A stretch of 64,000 bases of DNA from Bacteroidales bacterium (lineage in GTDB: Bacteria; Bacteroidota; Bacteroidia; Bacteroidales; UBA932). The position numbers and the translations under genes were made by a program. Below, piece after piece: positions 7,829 to 15,747 of this stretch; the first letter of the stretch is position 1; each line of letters begins with the position of its first letter. The notes under the pieces were generated by a model. That model was not told where the DNA came from. It made no database searches and saw nothing but the letters and a program-made list of their open reading frames with translations. The stretch spans positions 1 to 64,000 of the forward strand of contig JAGAIY010000013.1 of assembly GCA_017626355.1 (NCBI GenBank), given 5' to 3'.

Positions 7829-9943
7829 ATGGCACAAAACGGACTTGATACGGACATACAGTTTCTCCCTGGCGTGGGCCCCAAGAGAGCTTCCCTTCTG
7901 AAGAAGGAGCTGGCTGTGGAAACAGTCGGCCAGCTGCTGCGCCTATACCCTTTCAGATACATCGACAGGAGTTCGTTCATGCGCATCTGCGACCTGCGAC
8001 CTGACATGGCCTACATACAGATAAGAGCCGTGGTACTGAGGGCAGAAGTCATTGACAGGAAAAGGCTTAGCGTATGGGTGGGCGATGGCACAGGTGAGAT
8101 TGAAACTGTCTTCTTCAAGGGCATGAAATGGATGGCAGAGAAGCTGAAGCCGGGCTCTGAATTCATTTTCTTCGGCAAACCCACGGCATTCAACGGAAGG
8201 ATCAACATTGTGCATCCGGAGGTCGACACACCTTCTACCGAGGCGACAGGCAATTCTACAGGGGCCGGTTCCACGATGACGGGGGTATATACCAGCACCG
8301 AGAAGCTCAAGAACGGCGGAGTGACAGGAAAGGTAATGAACAAGCTGATGGATGCCGCTCTGTCAAAAGGACTTCCGTATGTCGAAGAATCGCTTCCGGA
8401 ATATATCATGAAGCAGCACGGTCTTGTTCCGCTGCATTTTGCCCTCAGGAACATCCATTTCCCGAAGGATATGGTTTCGCTTGAAAAGGCGAAATACAGG
8501 TTGAAATTCGAGGAGCTGTTCTACCTCCAGCTGTCTCTTCTCAAGCAGAAATATGTCCGCAGCAGGGCGGAGCAAGGCATAATGATGCCGCGCGTCGGTG
8601 AAGCCTTCAACCGCTGCTATGAAGCTCTCCCCTTCCCTCTGACAGGAGCTCAGAAAAGGGTGATAACCGAGATACGCAACGACATGAAAAGCGGCCATCA
8701 GATGAACCGCCTGCTTCAAGGAGATGTTGGAAGCGGAAAGACGATGGTGGCAGTCCTCACAGCCCTTATCGCCATAGGAAACGGCTTTCAGGCCTGCATC
8801 ATGGCACCAACGGAAGTACTTGCACAGCAGCACTATAAGAATATCCAGAAGTTCCTTGAACCGACAGGGGTGAAGTCAGCCCTGCTCACCGGAAGCAGCA
8901 AAGCATCAGAACGCCGTGAAGTGCATGCAGGACTTGAAGACGGCTCTGTCGGAATAATAGTCGGGACTCACGCCCTGATCGAGGACAATGTGATATTCAA
9001 GAACCTCGGCCTGGTAATCATCGACGAGCAGCACAGATTCGGAGTCGAGCAGAGATCGAAGCTATGGCGGAAGGCCTCCTGCGGAGCCCCGCCCCATGTT
9101 CTCGTGATGACAGCCACACCGATTCCGCGCACCCTTGCCATGACCCTTTACGGAGATCTTGACGTATCCGTGATCGACGAACTTCCACCGGGAAGAAAGC
9201 CGGTACAGACGATCCACGCCACAGACGGGAAAAGGCCGGCCCTGTATAAGTTCATGCGGGACCAGATTGCCCTCGGACGTCAGATCTTCATCGTATACCC
9301 GCTTATAAACGAAACGGAAAAACTTGATTACCAGAGCCTTGAAGCTGGAGCCGAGGAAATAATGCAGAAGTTCCCGTTCCCGGATTACAAGACGGCTGTC
9401 GTACACGGCAAGCAGCTTAACGACGTAAAGAAGTTCAACATGGACGCATTCGCAGCCGGAAGAGCGGACATTCTTGTCGCCACATCGGTGATCGAAGTAG
9501 GAGTGGATGTGCCCAACGCATCGGTCATGGTCATCGAGAGTGCGGAAAGATTCGGTCTGAGCCAGCTGCACCAGCTGCGCGGAAGAGTCGGCAGAGGAAG
9601 TGAGAAATCCTATTGCGTCCTGATGACAGGCCACAAGCTCAGCAAGGAATCCAGACACAGGATAGAACTGATGTGCGCGACTGAAAACGGTTTCGAACTG
9701 GCAGAAGAAGACATGAAGATGAGGGGGCCGGGCGATCTTGAAGGCACCCAGCAGAGCGGACTGCCAATAAGCCTGAACATCGCGTCTCTGGCAAAGGACG
9801 GCCTGATACTCAATGCGGCGAGAGAAGCTGCAGAATCGGTACTGGACAGCGACCCGACCTTGAGCGAGAACAGGAACAGCTTGCTGGTCAAGGAATTGAA
9901 AAAGGACAAGTATCAGATTAAGGATTACAGCAAGATAAGTTAG
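7829..9943 (+). CDS. recG: ATP-dependent DNA helicase RecG
   Basis: A 704-residue branch-migration helicase that remodels stalled forks and Holliday junctions. The N-terminal wedge/OB region spans about residues 1-240. Walker A is in QGDVGSGKTMVA near 300, the DExH box is IDEQHRFG near 395, motif III is TATPIPRT, and motif VI is QLRGRVGRG near 587. A Gly/Ser/Thr-rich loop near residues 135-165 is longer than in E. coli. It is transcribed divergently from pdxA and ends directly at the ATG of the next gene. Confidence 0.97.
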   Translation: MAQNGLDTDIQFLPGVGPKRASLLKKELAVETVGQLLRLYPFRYIDRSSFMRICDLRPDMAYIQIRAVVLRAEVIDRKRLSVWVGDGTGEIETVFFKGMKWMAEKLKPGSEFIFFGKPTAFNGRINIVHPEVDTPSTEATGNSTGAGSTMTGVYTSTEKLKNGGVTGKVMNKLMDAALSKGLPYVEESLPEYIMKQHGLVPLHFALRNIHFPKDMVSLEKAKYRLKFEELFYLQLSLLKQKYVRSRAEQGIMMPRVGEAFNRCYEALPFPLTGAQKRVITEIRNDMKSGHQMNRLLQGDVGSGKTMVAVLTALIAIGNGFQACIMAPTEVLAQQHYKNIQKFLEPTGVKSALLTGSSKASERREVHAGLEDGSVGIIVGTHALIEDNVIFKNLGLVIIDEQHRFGVEQRSKLWRKASCGAPPHVLVMTATPIPRTLAMTLYGDLDVSVIDELPPGRKPVQTIHATDGKRPALYKFMRDQIALGRQIFIVYPLINETEKLDYQSLEAGAEEIMQKFPFPDYKTAVVHGKQLNDVKKFNMDAFAAGRADILVATSVIEVGVDVPNASVMVIESAERFGLSQLHQLRGRVGRGSEKSYCVLMTGHKLSKESRHRIELMCATENGFELAEEDMKMRGPGDLEGTQQSGLPISLNIASLAKDGLILNAAREAAESVLDSDPTLSENRNSLLVKELKKDKYQIKDYSKIS

Positions 9944-10861
9944 ATGGTTACGGAATTATTGCAGAAATACATTTGGCTTGTGAACACATTCGTCCGTGCC
10001 GGATCGCATGGACTAAGCCTTGGAGAACTCTCCGAAAGATGGGAAAACCGCTTTGACAGCCCATATTCGCGAAGAACGTTCAACAACCACAGGGAAGCCG
10101 TGGAGGAAGTCTTCGGAATAAGGATCGGATGCAACAGGAGCACCAACCGCTACTTCATCGAATATTCAGACGACATCTCTGACGAAGGCGCGGAAACCGC
10201 ATGGCTCATCAACACGTTCACCGTCAACAACATGCTCTCGCTCGGCAAGGAAAGGCTCTCCGGTAGGATTTCGGTAGAGGACATTCCCTCGGGGCATATG
10301 CATCTTACCACTGTCATGGAGGCCATGACAGAAAACAGGGAGATCGTGATCGGATACCGCAAGTATACCAGTTCGGATTCATCCGTCTATACCCTTCGTC
10401 CCTATGCTGTCAAGGAATTTGCAAAGCGCTGGTACATAGTAGGCCACTGCATCGAAAGGGATGCTCTGAGAGTATATGGCCTGGACAGAATCATGAGTCT
10501 GGACATCACGGAAAAAAGGTTCAGGATGCCGAAAGGCTTTGATGTGGATGAACTTTTCTCCACCTCCTTCGGCATATACCTGCCGGAAGGGAAAGGCATG
10601 ACAATAAGATTCCGCACCCATGAGACAGAAGCTCGCTACCTGCGCGACCTGCCCATCCATTCGAGTCAGAGAGAGATTCCGACCGGAGAAAAAGACCATG
10701 TGACATTCGAGATATTCGTCTGCCCTAACAAGGCTCTGATCATGGAGTTCTGCAAGCACGGAAGCAGGATCGAGATTCTCTCCCCTGCCCATGTACGCGA
10801 TGCTGTCGCCTCCGAGTTCCTGCGGGCTGCAGAGGTGTACCGCGACGGCCGTGCAACCTAA
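9944..10861 (+). CDS. WYL-domain transcriptional regulator
   Basis: A 305-residue protein with a winged helix-turn-helix segment (about residues 1-70, with SRRTFNNHREAVEEVFG) followed by a WYL domain (about 130-200; the motif region is KRWYIVGHC) and a WCX-like C-terminus. WYL domains bind nucleic acid or nucleotides and often control DNA-damage or defence genes. Its ATG directly follows the recG TAG, so the two are cotranscribed. That fits a role in DNA repair control, but the ligand and targets are unknown. Confidence 0.87.
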   Translation: MVTELLQKYIWLVNTFVRAGSHGLSLGELSERWENRFDSPYSRRTFNNHREAVEEVFGIRIGCNRSTNRYFIEYSDDISDEGAETAWLINTFTVNNMLSLGKERLSGRISVEDIPSGHMHLTTVMEAMTENREIVIGYRKYTSSDSSVYTLRPYAVKEFAKRWYIVGHCIERDALRVYGLDRIMSLDITEKRFRMPKGFDVDELFSTSFGIYLPEGKGMTIRFRTHETEARYLRDLPIHSSQREIPTGEKDHVTFEIFVCPNKALIMEFCKHGSRIEILSPAHVRDAVASEFLRAAEVYRDGRAT

Positions 10862-10886
10862 ACCGCTGGCCTTCAGCAACTTACCC

Positions 10887-10920
10887 GATTAGCCTGCAAC
10901 CCCGGGGCGTCAGGCTGATC
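10887..10920 (+). terminator. Hairpin after the recG-WYL operon
   Basis: GATTAGCCTG and CAGGCTGATC form a 10-bp stem (one G-T pair) around a G+C-rich loop. No T-run follows, so termination is uncertain. Confidence 0.4.
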
Positions 10921-10958
10921 AGCTAAAAGATTATGAATCAGATAATTACATATCAGGT

Positions 10959-13313
10959 ATGAAAAAATTAATTTTTATTGTTGCAATTGCATTTGGAACG
11001 ATCATTTCTATGAAAGCGGAAAAGAACGGATTCCCTGCCGAGGGATATATCGGCAAAAGCGACATTGTCATTGAGAACGGAAAGATGACCCCGGAGGCTC
11101 TGCTGGCTTTCGGAAGGCTTTCCGACCCACAGGTGTCACCGGATGGAAAGCATATCCTGTACGGAGTGAGCTATACGTCTGTCAAAGATAACAGAAGTGT
11201 ACGCAATCTGTTTATCTGCAACATGGACGGATCCGACAATCAGCAGCTTACCTTTTCAGGAAAGAGCGTCGGCAATGCCCGTTGGAGCAATGACGGCAAG
11301 GCTGTGGTATTCACCATGGGAGGACAGATCCATGCGGCAAGGATCACTCACGGCAGCAAGGGATGGAAGCTGGACAAGGTACGCAGACTGAGCGACATCC
11401 CTGCCGGAATCAGCGAGTTCAAGCTGTCTCCGGACCAGACAAAGGTAATGTATGTCAGCACGGTGAAAAGCGATGTCAAGTCCCCTGCAGACTGTTACGA
11501 AGACCTCGACAAGGCTACTGCATACACCACTGACGACCTGATGTACCGCCATTGGGACCACACAGTGATGGAGATTCCGCACACTTTCGTTTCCGCCTTC
11601 AACCTCGACGGGATGGTAACCCCTGGAACGTCAAAGGATATCCTCGAAGGCGAGAAGGAGCTGTATGAGCTCCCTACCGAACCGTTCAGCGGCATCGAGC
11701 AGCTCGACTGGAGTCCTGACGGAAAGTTCATTGCATATTCATGCCGCAAGCTCACAGGAAAGAGATACGCTTTTTCGACAAATACGGAAATATACATTTA
11801 CAATGTGGCTGACGGAGCGACATCGGTGATAGACATGAAGGGAGGATATGATACCGACCCTGTATGGAGTCCTGACGGCAGCAAGCTCTGCTGGGTAAGC
11901 ATGGAAAGAGACGGATATGAGGCTGACAAGCAGAGGCTTATGGTTGCGTATGTTGACTGGAGCAGCCCTGACATGCCTAAGATATGGGGCATCACAGATG
12001 TTACAGGAAACTTCAAGTACAATGTTGCCGGACCGACATGGTCGGCAGATTCGAAGTCGGTCTATTTCGCATCTCTTGCCGAAGGAATCGAAGGAATATT
12101 CAGGGCTGACGCCCCTGAAATTGACATTCCTCAGGGTGCTGTCGCAAAGCCTGCCCCATGGAAGATAGAGCGTCTGACAGGCGAGGACCTCTGGTACGAC
12201 TTCGGTTCTCCTTTCCATATCGAGAAATGTGAGGACGGAAGCACAACCCTTTACACGACATGGTGCAGCATGGACTTCCCTACCGAACTTGTCGCTGTAA
12301 GGCTCTCTGACGGCCCTGAAACCGCACCATCAGGCAAGAAGGCCCTCAAGGCAGAATGTCCGGTAACAGACAAGACCGTGACATGCAAGCAGATAACAGA
12401 CGAGAACGGGCACATCCTGTCCCAGCTTTCAGGACACGACACAGAAGCAAGATACGTCAGGACCACTGACGGAAAGGACATGCTCACATGGGTCCTCTAT
12501 CCTCCTCAGTTCGACCCTGAAAAGGAATATCCGTCCATCCTCATCTGCCTTGGAGGCCCTCAGGGAACCCTTAGCCAGGGCTGGTCTTACAGGTGGAACT
12601 ATCGTCTCATGGCCTCTCAGGGCTATGTAGTCGTACTCCCTAACAGACGAGGAACCACAGCTTTCGGTCAGGAGTGGACCGAACAGATCTCAGGAGATTA
12701 TCCAGGACAGAACATGCAGGATTATCTCGCCGCCGCAAGGGAAATCAAGGCTGAGCCATATGTCGGAAAGATGGCTGCCTGCGGAGCAAGTTACGGAGGA
12801 TATTCAGTATATTATCTCTGCGGAACACATGAGAACACCTTCGATGCATTCATCGCCCATGCCGGAATCTTCAACGAGGAGCACATGTATATGACGACAG
12901 AAGAAATGTGGTTCCCTAACTTCGATAACGGAGGAAACCACCAGACAGTCATAGACCCTCGCGTAGGTACTCCGGAATGTCCTGTAGGCCCTGCCGGTGA
13001 CGGTGTGACCTTCGGTGGCATCAAGCAAGGAGGTTCACCGTGGAGCAGCGATCCTAAGGCCATACGCCATTACGCGCTTTCACCTCACAAGCTCGTCACC
13101 AGATGGCACACACCTCTCATGGTCATTCATGGAGCCATGGACTACAGGGTGCCGGTAGATGAAGGAATGGCCGCATACAATGCAGCCCAGATGATGGGAG
13201 TCCCATCAAGGCTTCTGATTTTCCCTGACGAAAACCATTGGATCCTCAAGCCTCAGAACGCCTTGATGTGGCATAGGGAGTATTTCCGCTGGCTTGACCA
13301 GTGGTGCAGATAG
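10959..13313 (+). CDS. S9 family peptidase (prolyl-oligopeptidase type)
   Basis: A 784-residue exported peptidase with a hydrophobic signal segment at residues 1-20. Residues about 45-500 form a WD40-like beta-propeller with repeats such as SPDGKHILY, SPDQTKVMY, SPDGKFIAY and SPDGSKLCW. The C-terminal alpha/beta hydrolase domain has the nucleophile in GASYGGYS (near residue 611), Asp in GAMDYRVP (near 726) and His in DENHWIL (near 759). Such enzymes release dipeptides or acyl-amino acids in the periplasm and support growth on peptides. A strong hairpin terminator follows. Confidence 0.93.
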   Translation: MKKLIFIVAIAFGTIISMKAEKNGFPAEGYIGKSDIVIENGKMTPEALLAFGRLSDPQVSPDGKHILYGVSYTSVKDNRSVRNLFICNMDGSDNQQLTFSGKSVGNARWSNDGKAVVFTMGGQIHAARITHGSKGWKLDKVRRLSDIPAGISEFKLSPDQTKVMYVSTVKSDVKSPADCYEDLDKATAYTTDDLMYRHWDHTVMEIPHTFVSAFNLDGMVTPGTSKDILEGEKELYELPTEPFSGIEQLDWSPDGKFIAYSCRKLTGKRYAFSTNTEIYIYNVADGATSVIDMKGGYDTDPVWSPDGSKLCWVSMERDGYEADKQRLMVAYVDWSSPDMPKIWGITDVTGNFKYNVAGPTWSADSKSVYFASLAEGIEGIFRADAPEIDIPQGAVAKPAPWKIERLTGEDLWYDFGSPFHIEKCEDGSTTLYTTWCSMDFPTELVAVRLSDGPETAPSGKKALKAECPVTDKTVTCKQITDENGHILSQLSGHDTEARYVRTTDGKDMLTWVLYPPQFDPEKEYPSILICLGGPQGTLSQGWSYRWNYRLMASQGYVVVLPNRRGTTAFGQEWTEQISGDYPGQNMQDYLAAAREIKAEPYVGKMAACGASYGGYSVYYLCGTHENTFDAFIAHAGIFNEEHMYMTTEEMWFPNFDNGGNHQTVIDPRVGTPECPVGPAGDGVTFGGIKQGGSPWSSDPKAIRHYALSPHKLVTRWHTPLMVIHGAMDYRVPVDEGMAAYNAAQMMGVPSRLLIFPDENHWILKPQNALMWHREYFRWLDQWCR

Positions 13314-13330
13314 ACCTGCCACATAAGATA

Positions 13331-13368
13331 AGCCGGCCACGGAGTTTCATCTGTGGCCGGCTTTCTTC
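13331..13368 (+). terminator. Terminator between convergent S9 peptidase and PHP genes
   Basis: AGCCGGCCAC pairs exactly with GTGGCCGGCT around a 12-base loop, followed by TTCTTC. The stem is symmetric and may serve both convergent genes. Confidence 0.75.
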
Positions 13369-13384
13369 AATATGTTGCAATGTG

Positions 13385-14464
13385 TTAGAGCTCTGACTGA
13401 GGAACAGTGTAATACCTTCCCTTTCCGAGAATACAGTTGACGAAGGTGACATTATGATCATCAGCAACTTCAAGATAAGTTTCCGACTGTGGATTCACAG
13501 TCACCTGATGAACGGTGTCACCTATCTGAAGCTGGAACTTGATATCGGAATTGTTAACGACATTGTAAACACGGTAATCGCCCTTGTCTTCCCTCATCTC
13601 GAAAGCAAGGCACTCCTTTACAAGAGGGGCGATGAATTCCTCCTTGCCCATGAGGAAGTTGTTGTACAGCGCAAGAACTCTTCCTGCAAACATGGCTTCC
13701 TTGACACTGTCATGAGTCCTTTCCTTCGCGAACACCAGAGTAATCGGGCGAAGACCCTCATATCTGTCATGAATGGTACCGTGAATATCCGAATTTGCAA
13801 ACGGATGCAGGCCGTATTCATCCACCCAGTCATATGACGCAGGATATGATTCGATATCATTCCACACCTCGAAGCCGTGGATCTTTCCTTCTGCAATGAG
13901 CTTCTCATGAACAGGATACATAGTGCACTTGTCATCCGGCCAGCCCGGATGGTTCCAGAGGATGTATGCTCCCTGATCGAGCATCGCCTCAAGGGCATCA
14001 AGTTCGTCCTTCACATCCGCCTTGTCCGCATCATCGATAAAGAGAGCGTTCATATGGCCGAAAGGCTTGCTTCTGCTGATTTCTATTCCATGGATCACTA
14101 TGATGTCATCATCGCCGTCAGTCGCTTCCTTTGCAAGTTCATAGGAAGTATCCAGAGTCACGTACTTTGAGAAATATTCCCTCGGACGGTATTCGATATG
14201 ATCTGTTATAGCGATGATATCCAGACCATTGTTGCGTGCTTCATCAACTCTGTAGCTTGGAGTGACTTCTCCGTCAGAAAACATTGTATGGATATGGAAG
14301 TCTCCCTTCAACGTCAGATAGCCTTCCACGTCAGGAATACGGATTTCATTGCGTCCCCTGTGATTTTCATTTTCAGAATGTACAAAGGTATCTACTCCTG
14401 CATTCTGGGCATAGGAAAAAGACGCAGTCAGAATGGCTGCGATTGAAAAAATAAACCTCTTCAT
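13385..14464 (-). CDS. Exported PHP-domain phosphoesterase (Sb-PDE family)
   Basis: The chosen start at 14464 gives a signal peptide (MKRFIFSIAAILTASFSYA). The upstream in-frame start would run into tRNA-Arg. The PHP metal-binding motifs are visible: DFHIHTMFSDG, TDHIEYRPR, WNHPGW and NSDIHG. Family members hydrolyse phosphodiesters or phosphate monoesters with a trinuclear metal centre. The C-terminal 75 residues look like a beta-sandwich. It begins 25 bases downstream of tRNA-Arg with no promoter or terminator visible between. Confidence 0.88.
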   Translation of the reverse strand: MKRFIFSIAAILTASFSYAQNAGVDTFVHSENENHRGRNEIRIPDVEGYLTLKGDFHIHTMFSDGEVTPSYRVDEARNNGLDIIAITDHIEYRPREYFSKYVTLDTSYELAKEATDGDDDIIVIHGIEISRSKPFGHMNALFIDDADKADVKDELDALEAMLDQGAYILWNHPGWPDDKCTMYPVHEKLIAEGKIHGFEVWNDIESYPASYDWVDEYGLHPFANSDIHGTIHDRYEGLRPITLVFAKERTHDSVKEAMFAGRVLALYNNFLMGKEEFIAPLVKECLAFEMREDKGDYRVYNVVNNSDIKFQLQIGDTVHQVTVNPQSETYLEVADDHNVTFVNCILGKGRYYTVPQSEL

Positions 14465-14488
14465 ATCAACATTTGTTTTAGTGTCTCG

Positions 14489-14560
14489 TACCCCCATGCG
14501 GAATCGAACCGCAACCGTCAGAACCGGAATCTGAAATTCTATCCATTAAACTATAGGGGC
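14489..14560 (-). tRNA. trnR-CCG: tRNA-Arg (anticodon CCG)
   Basis: On the minus strand the acceptor GCCCCTA pairs with TGGGGGT, the anticodon stem TCAGA/TCTGA encloses TTCCGGT with CCG (14525-14527), and the T-arm contains GGTTCGATTCC. CCA is not encoded. Confidence 0.93.
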
Positions 14561-14569
14561 ATATCATTG

Positions 14570-14577
14570 CAAATATA
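14570..14577 (-). promoter_or_regulatory. -7 element for tRNA-Arg
   Basis: TATATTTG on the minus strand, 9 bases upstream of the tRNA 5' end. Confidence 0.65.
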
Positions 14578-14634
14578 GGCATTTTTGAAGATTTCGCCAC
14601 ATATTTGCCGATTATTCCGCTTTGTGGCGAAAGT

Positions 14635-14666
14635 TTTGAGCGTTTTGATGCTTATTGCTAATTTTG
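14635..14666 (+). promoter_or_regulatory. Promoter of fabD
   Basis: TTTG at 14635-14638 and TAATTTTG at 14659-14666 are spaced by 20 bases. The fabD ATG is 6 bases after the -7 box, pointing to a leaderless or nearly leaderless mRNA. Confidence 0.75.
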
Positions 14667-14671
14667 CAGAC

Positions 14672-15553
14672 ATGAAACACGCATACATATTCCCAGGTCA
14701 GGGATCGCAGTATCCCGGCATGGCAAAAGACCTTTATGAAAGCAGCTCCACAGCACGCGAGATGCTTGAAAAGGCAAATGACATCCTTGGTTTCAGGATT
14801 ACAGATATAATGTTCGAAGGCACAGCCGAAGACCTCAAGCAGACTAAGGTCACCCAGCCGGCCATCTTCCTTCATTCCGTCGTCCTTGCTTCATGTCTGC
14901 CGGATTTCAGGCCGGACATGGTAGCGGGTCATTCACTCGGAGAGTTCTCTGCCCTTGTGGCTTCAGGAGCGATGGACTTTGAAGAAGGGCTCAGGCTTGT
15001 CGCTATACGCGCAGGTGCCATGCAGAAGGCATGCGAAACGGTTCCCGGCTCAATGGCAGCCGTACTCGCCCTTCCGTCTGAGAAGGTAGAGGAAATATGC
15101 GCATGCTGCGAAGGAACGGTCGTGCCGGCAAACTACAACTGCAACGGGCAGATCGTCATTTCCGGCGAGAAGGAGGCCGTCGATGCCGCCTGCATCAGAA
15201 TGAAGGAGGCAGGCGCAAAGAGAGCGCTGCAGCTGCCCGTAGGAGGAGCCTTCCACTCCCCGCTTATGGAACCTGCCCGCGCAGAACTTGCAGAAGGCAT
15301 AGAAAAGGCAGTGTTCAAGACACCTGTCTGCCCTATCTACCAGAATGTGACGGCACGCCCGACAACAGACCCCGCAGAGATAAAGGCAAACCTGCTGGCC
15401 CAGCTCACATCTCCGGTAAGATGGACACAGACAGTCATGAACATGCACGCTGACGGAGCCGGACATTTTATAGAGGTCGGCCCGGGAAAAGTGCTCCAGG
15501 GACTTGTGGCGAAGACCATAACCGAAGATGTGCAGATCGAAGGAATGCAATGA
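14672..15553 (+). CDS. fabD: Malonyl-CoA:ACP transacylase
   Basis: The family start MKHAYIFPGQGSQ falls at 14672, giving 293 residues. The longer frame from 14585 would include the promoter. The catalytic Ser is in GHSLGEFSAL near residue 91, Arg in AIRAGAMQ near 116, and His in GGAFHSPLM near 200. It loads malonyl groups on ACP for fatty-acid synthesis. It is alone, without other fab genes next to it, and is followed by a good terminator. Confidence 0.96.
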   Translation: MKHAYIFPGQGSQYPGMAKDLYESSSTAREMLEKANDILGFRITDIMFEGTAEDLKQTKVTQPAIFLHSVVLASCLPDFRPDMVAGHSLGEFSALVASGAMDFEEGLRLVAIRAGAMQKACETVPGSMAAVLALPSEKVEEICACCEGTVVPANYNCNGQIVISGEKEAVDAACIRMKEAGAKRALQLPVGGAFHSPLMEPARAELAEGIEKAVFKTPVCPIYQNVTARPTTDPAEIKANLLAQLTSPVRWTQTVMNMHADGAGHFIEVGPGKVLQGLVAKTITEDVQIEGMQ

Positions 15554-15594
15554 CATCCTATCCATAATCAACTGGAAACAAAGTAATTAGACCG

Positions 15595-15628
15595 AGGCCT
15601 CTGTTCCACGAAGGACAGAGGCTTTTTC
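15595..15628 (+). terminator. Terminator after fabD
   Basis: GCCTCTGT pairs with ACAGAGGC around a 10-base loop, followed by five T residues. Confidence 0.85.
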
Positions 15629-15687
15629 ATTTGAGACTTTTGATTAAATTTTACCATTTTTTCAAACGGTTTTCTAATAAAAATATG

Positions 15688-15695
15688 TAAATTTG
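15688..15695 (+). promoter_or_regulatory. -7 element for nifJ
   Basis: TAAATTTG, 52 bases before the start codon. No clear -33 TTTG was found. Confidence 0.45.
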
Positions 15696-15747
15696 TACGA
15701 TTTTGTATTGCACTCAAAACAATTAAAATAAAACTAATATAAAGATT

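Noticed and set aside
14585-14671. N-terminal extension of fabD
   Set aside because: It would contain the -33 and -7 promoter elements, and the family start is at 14672.
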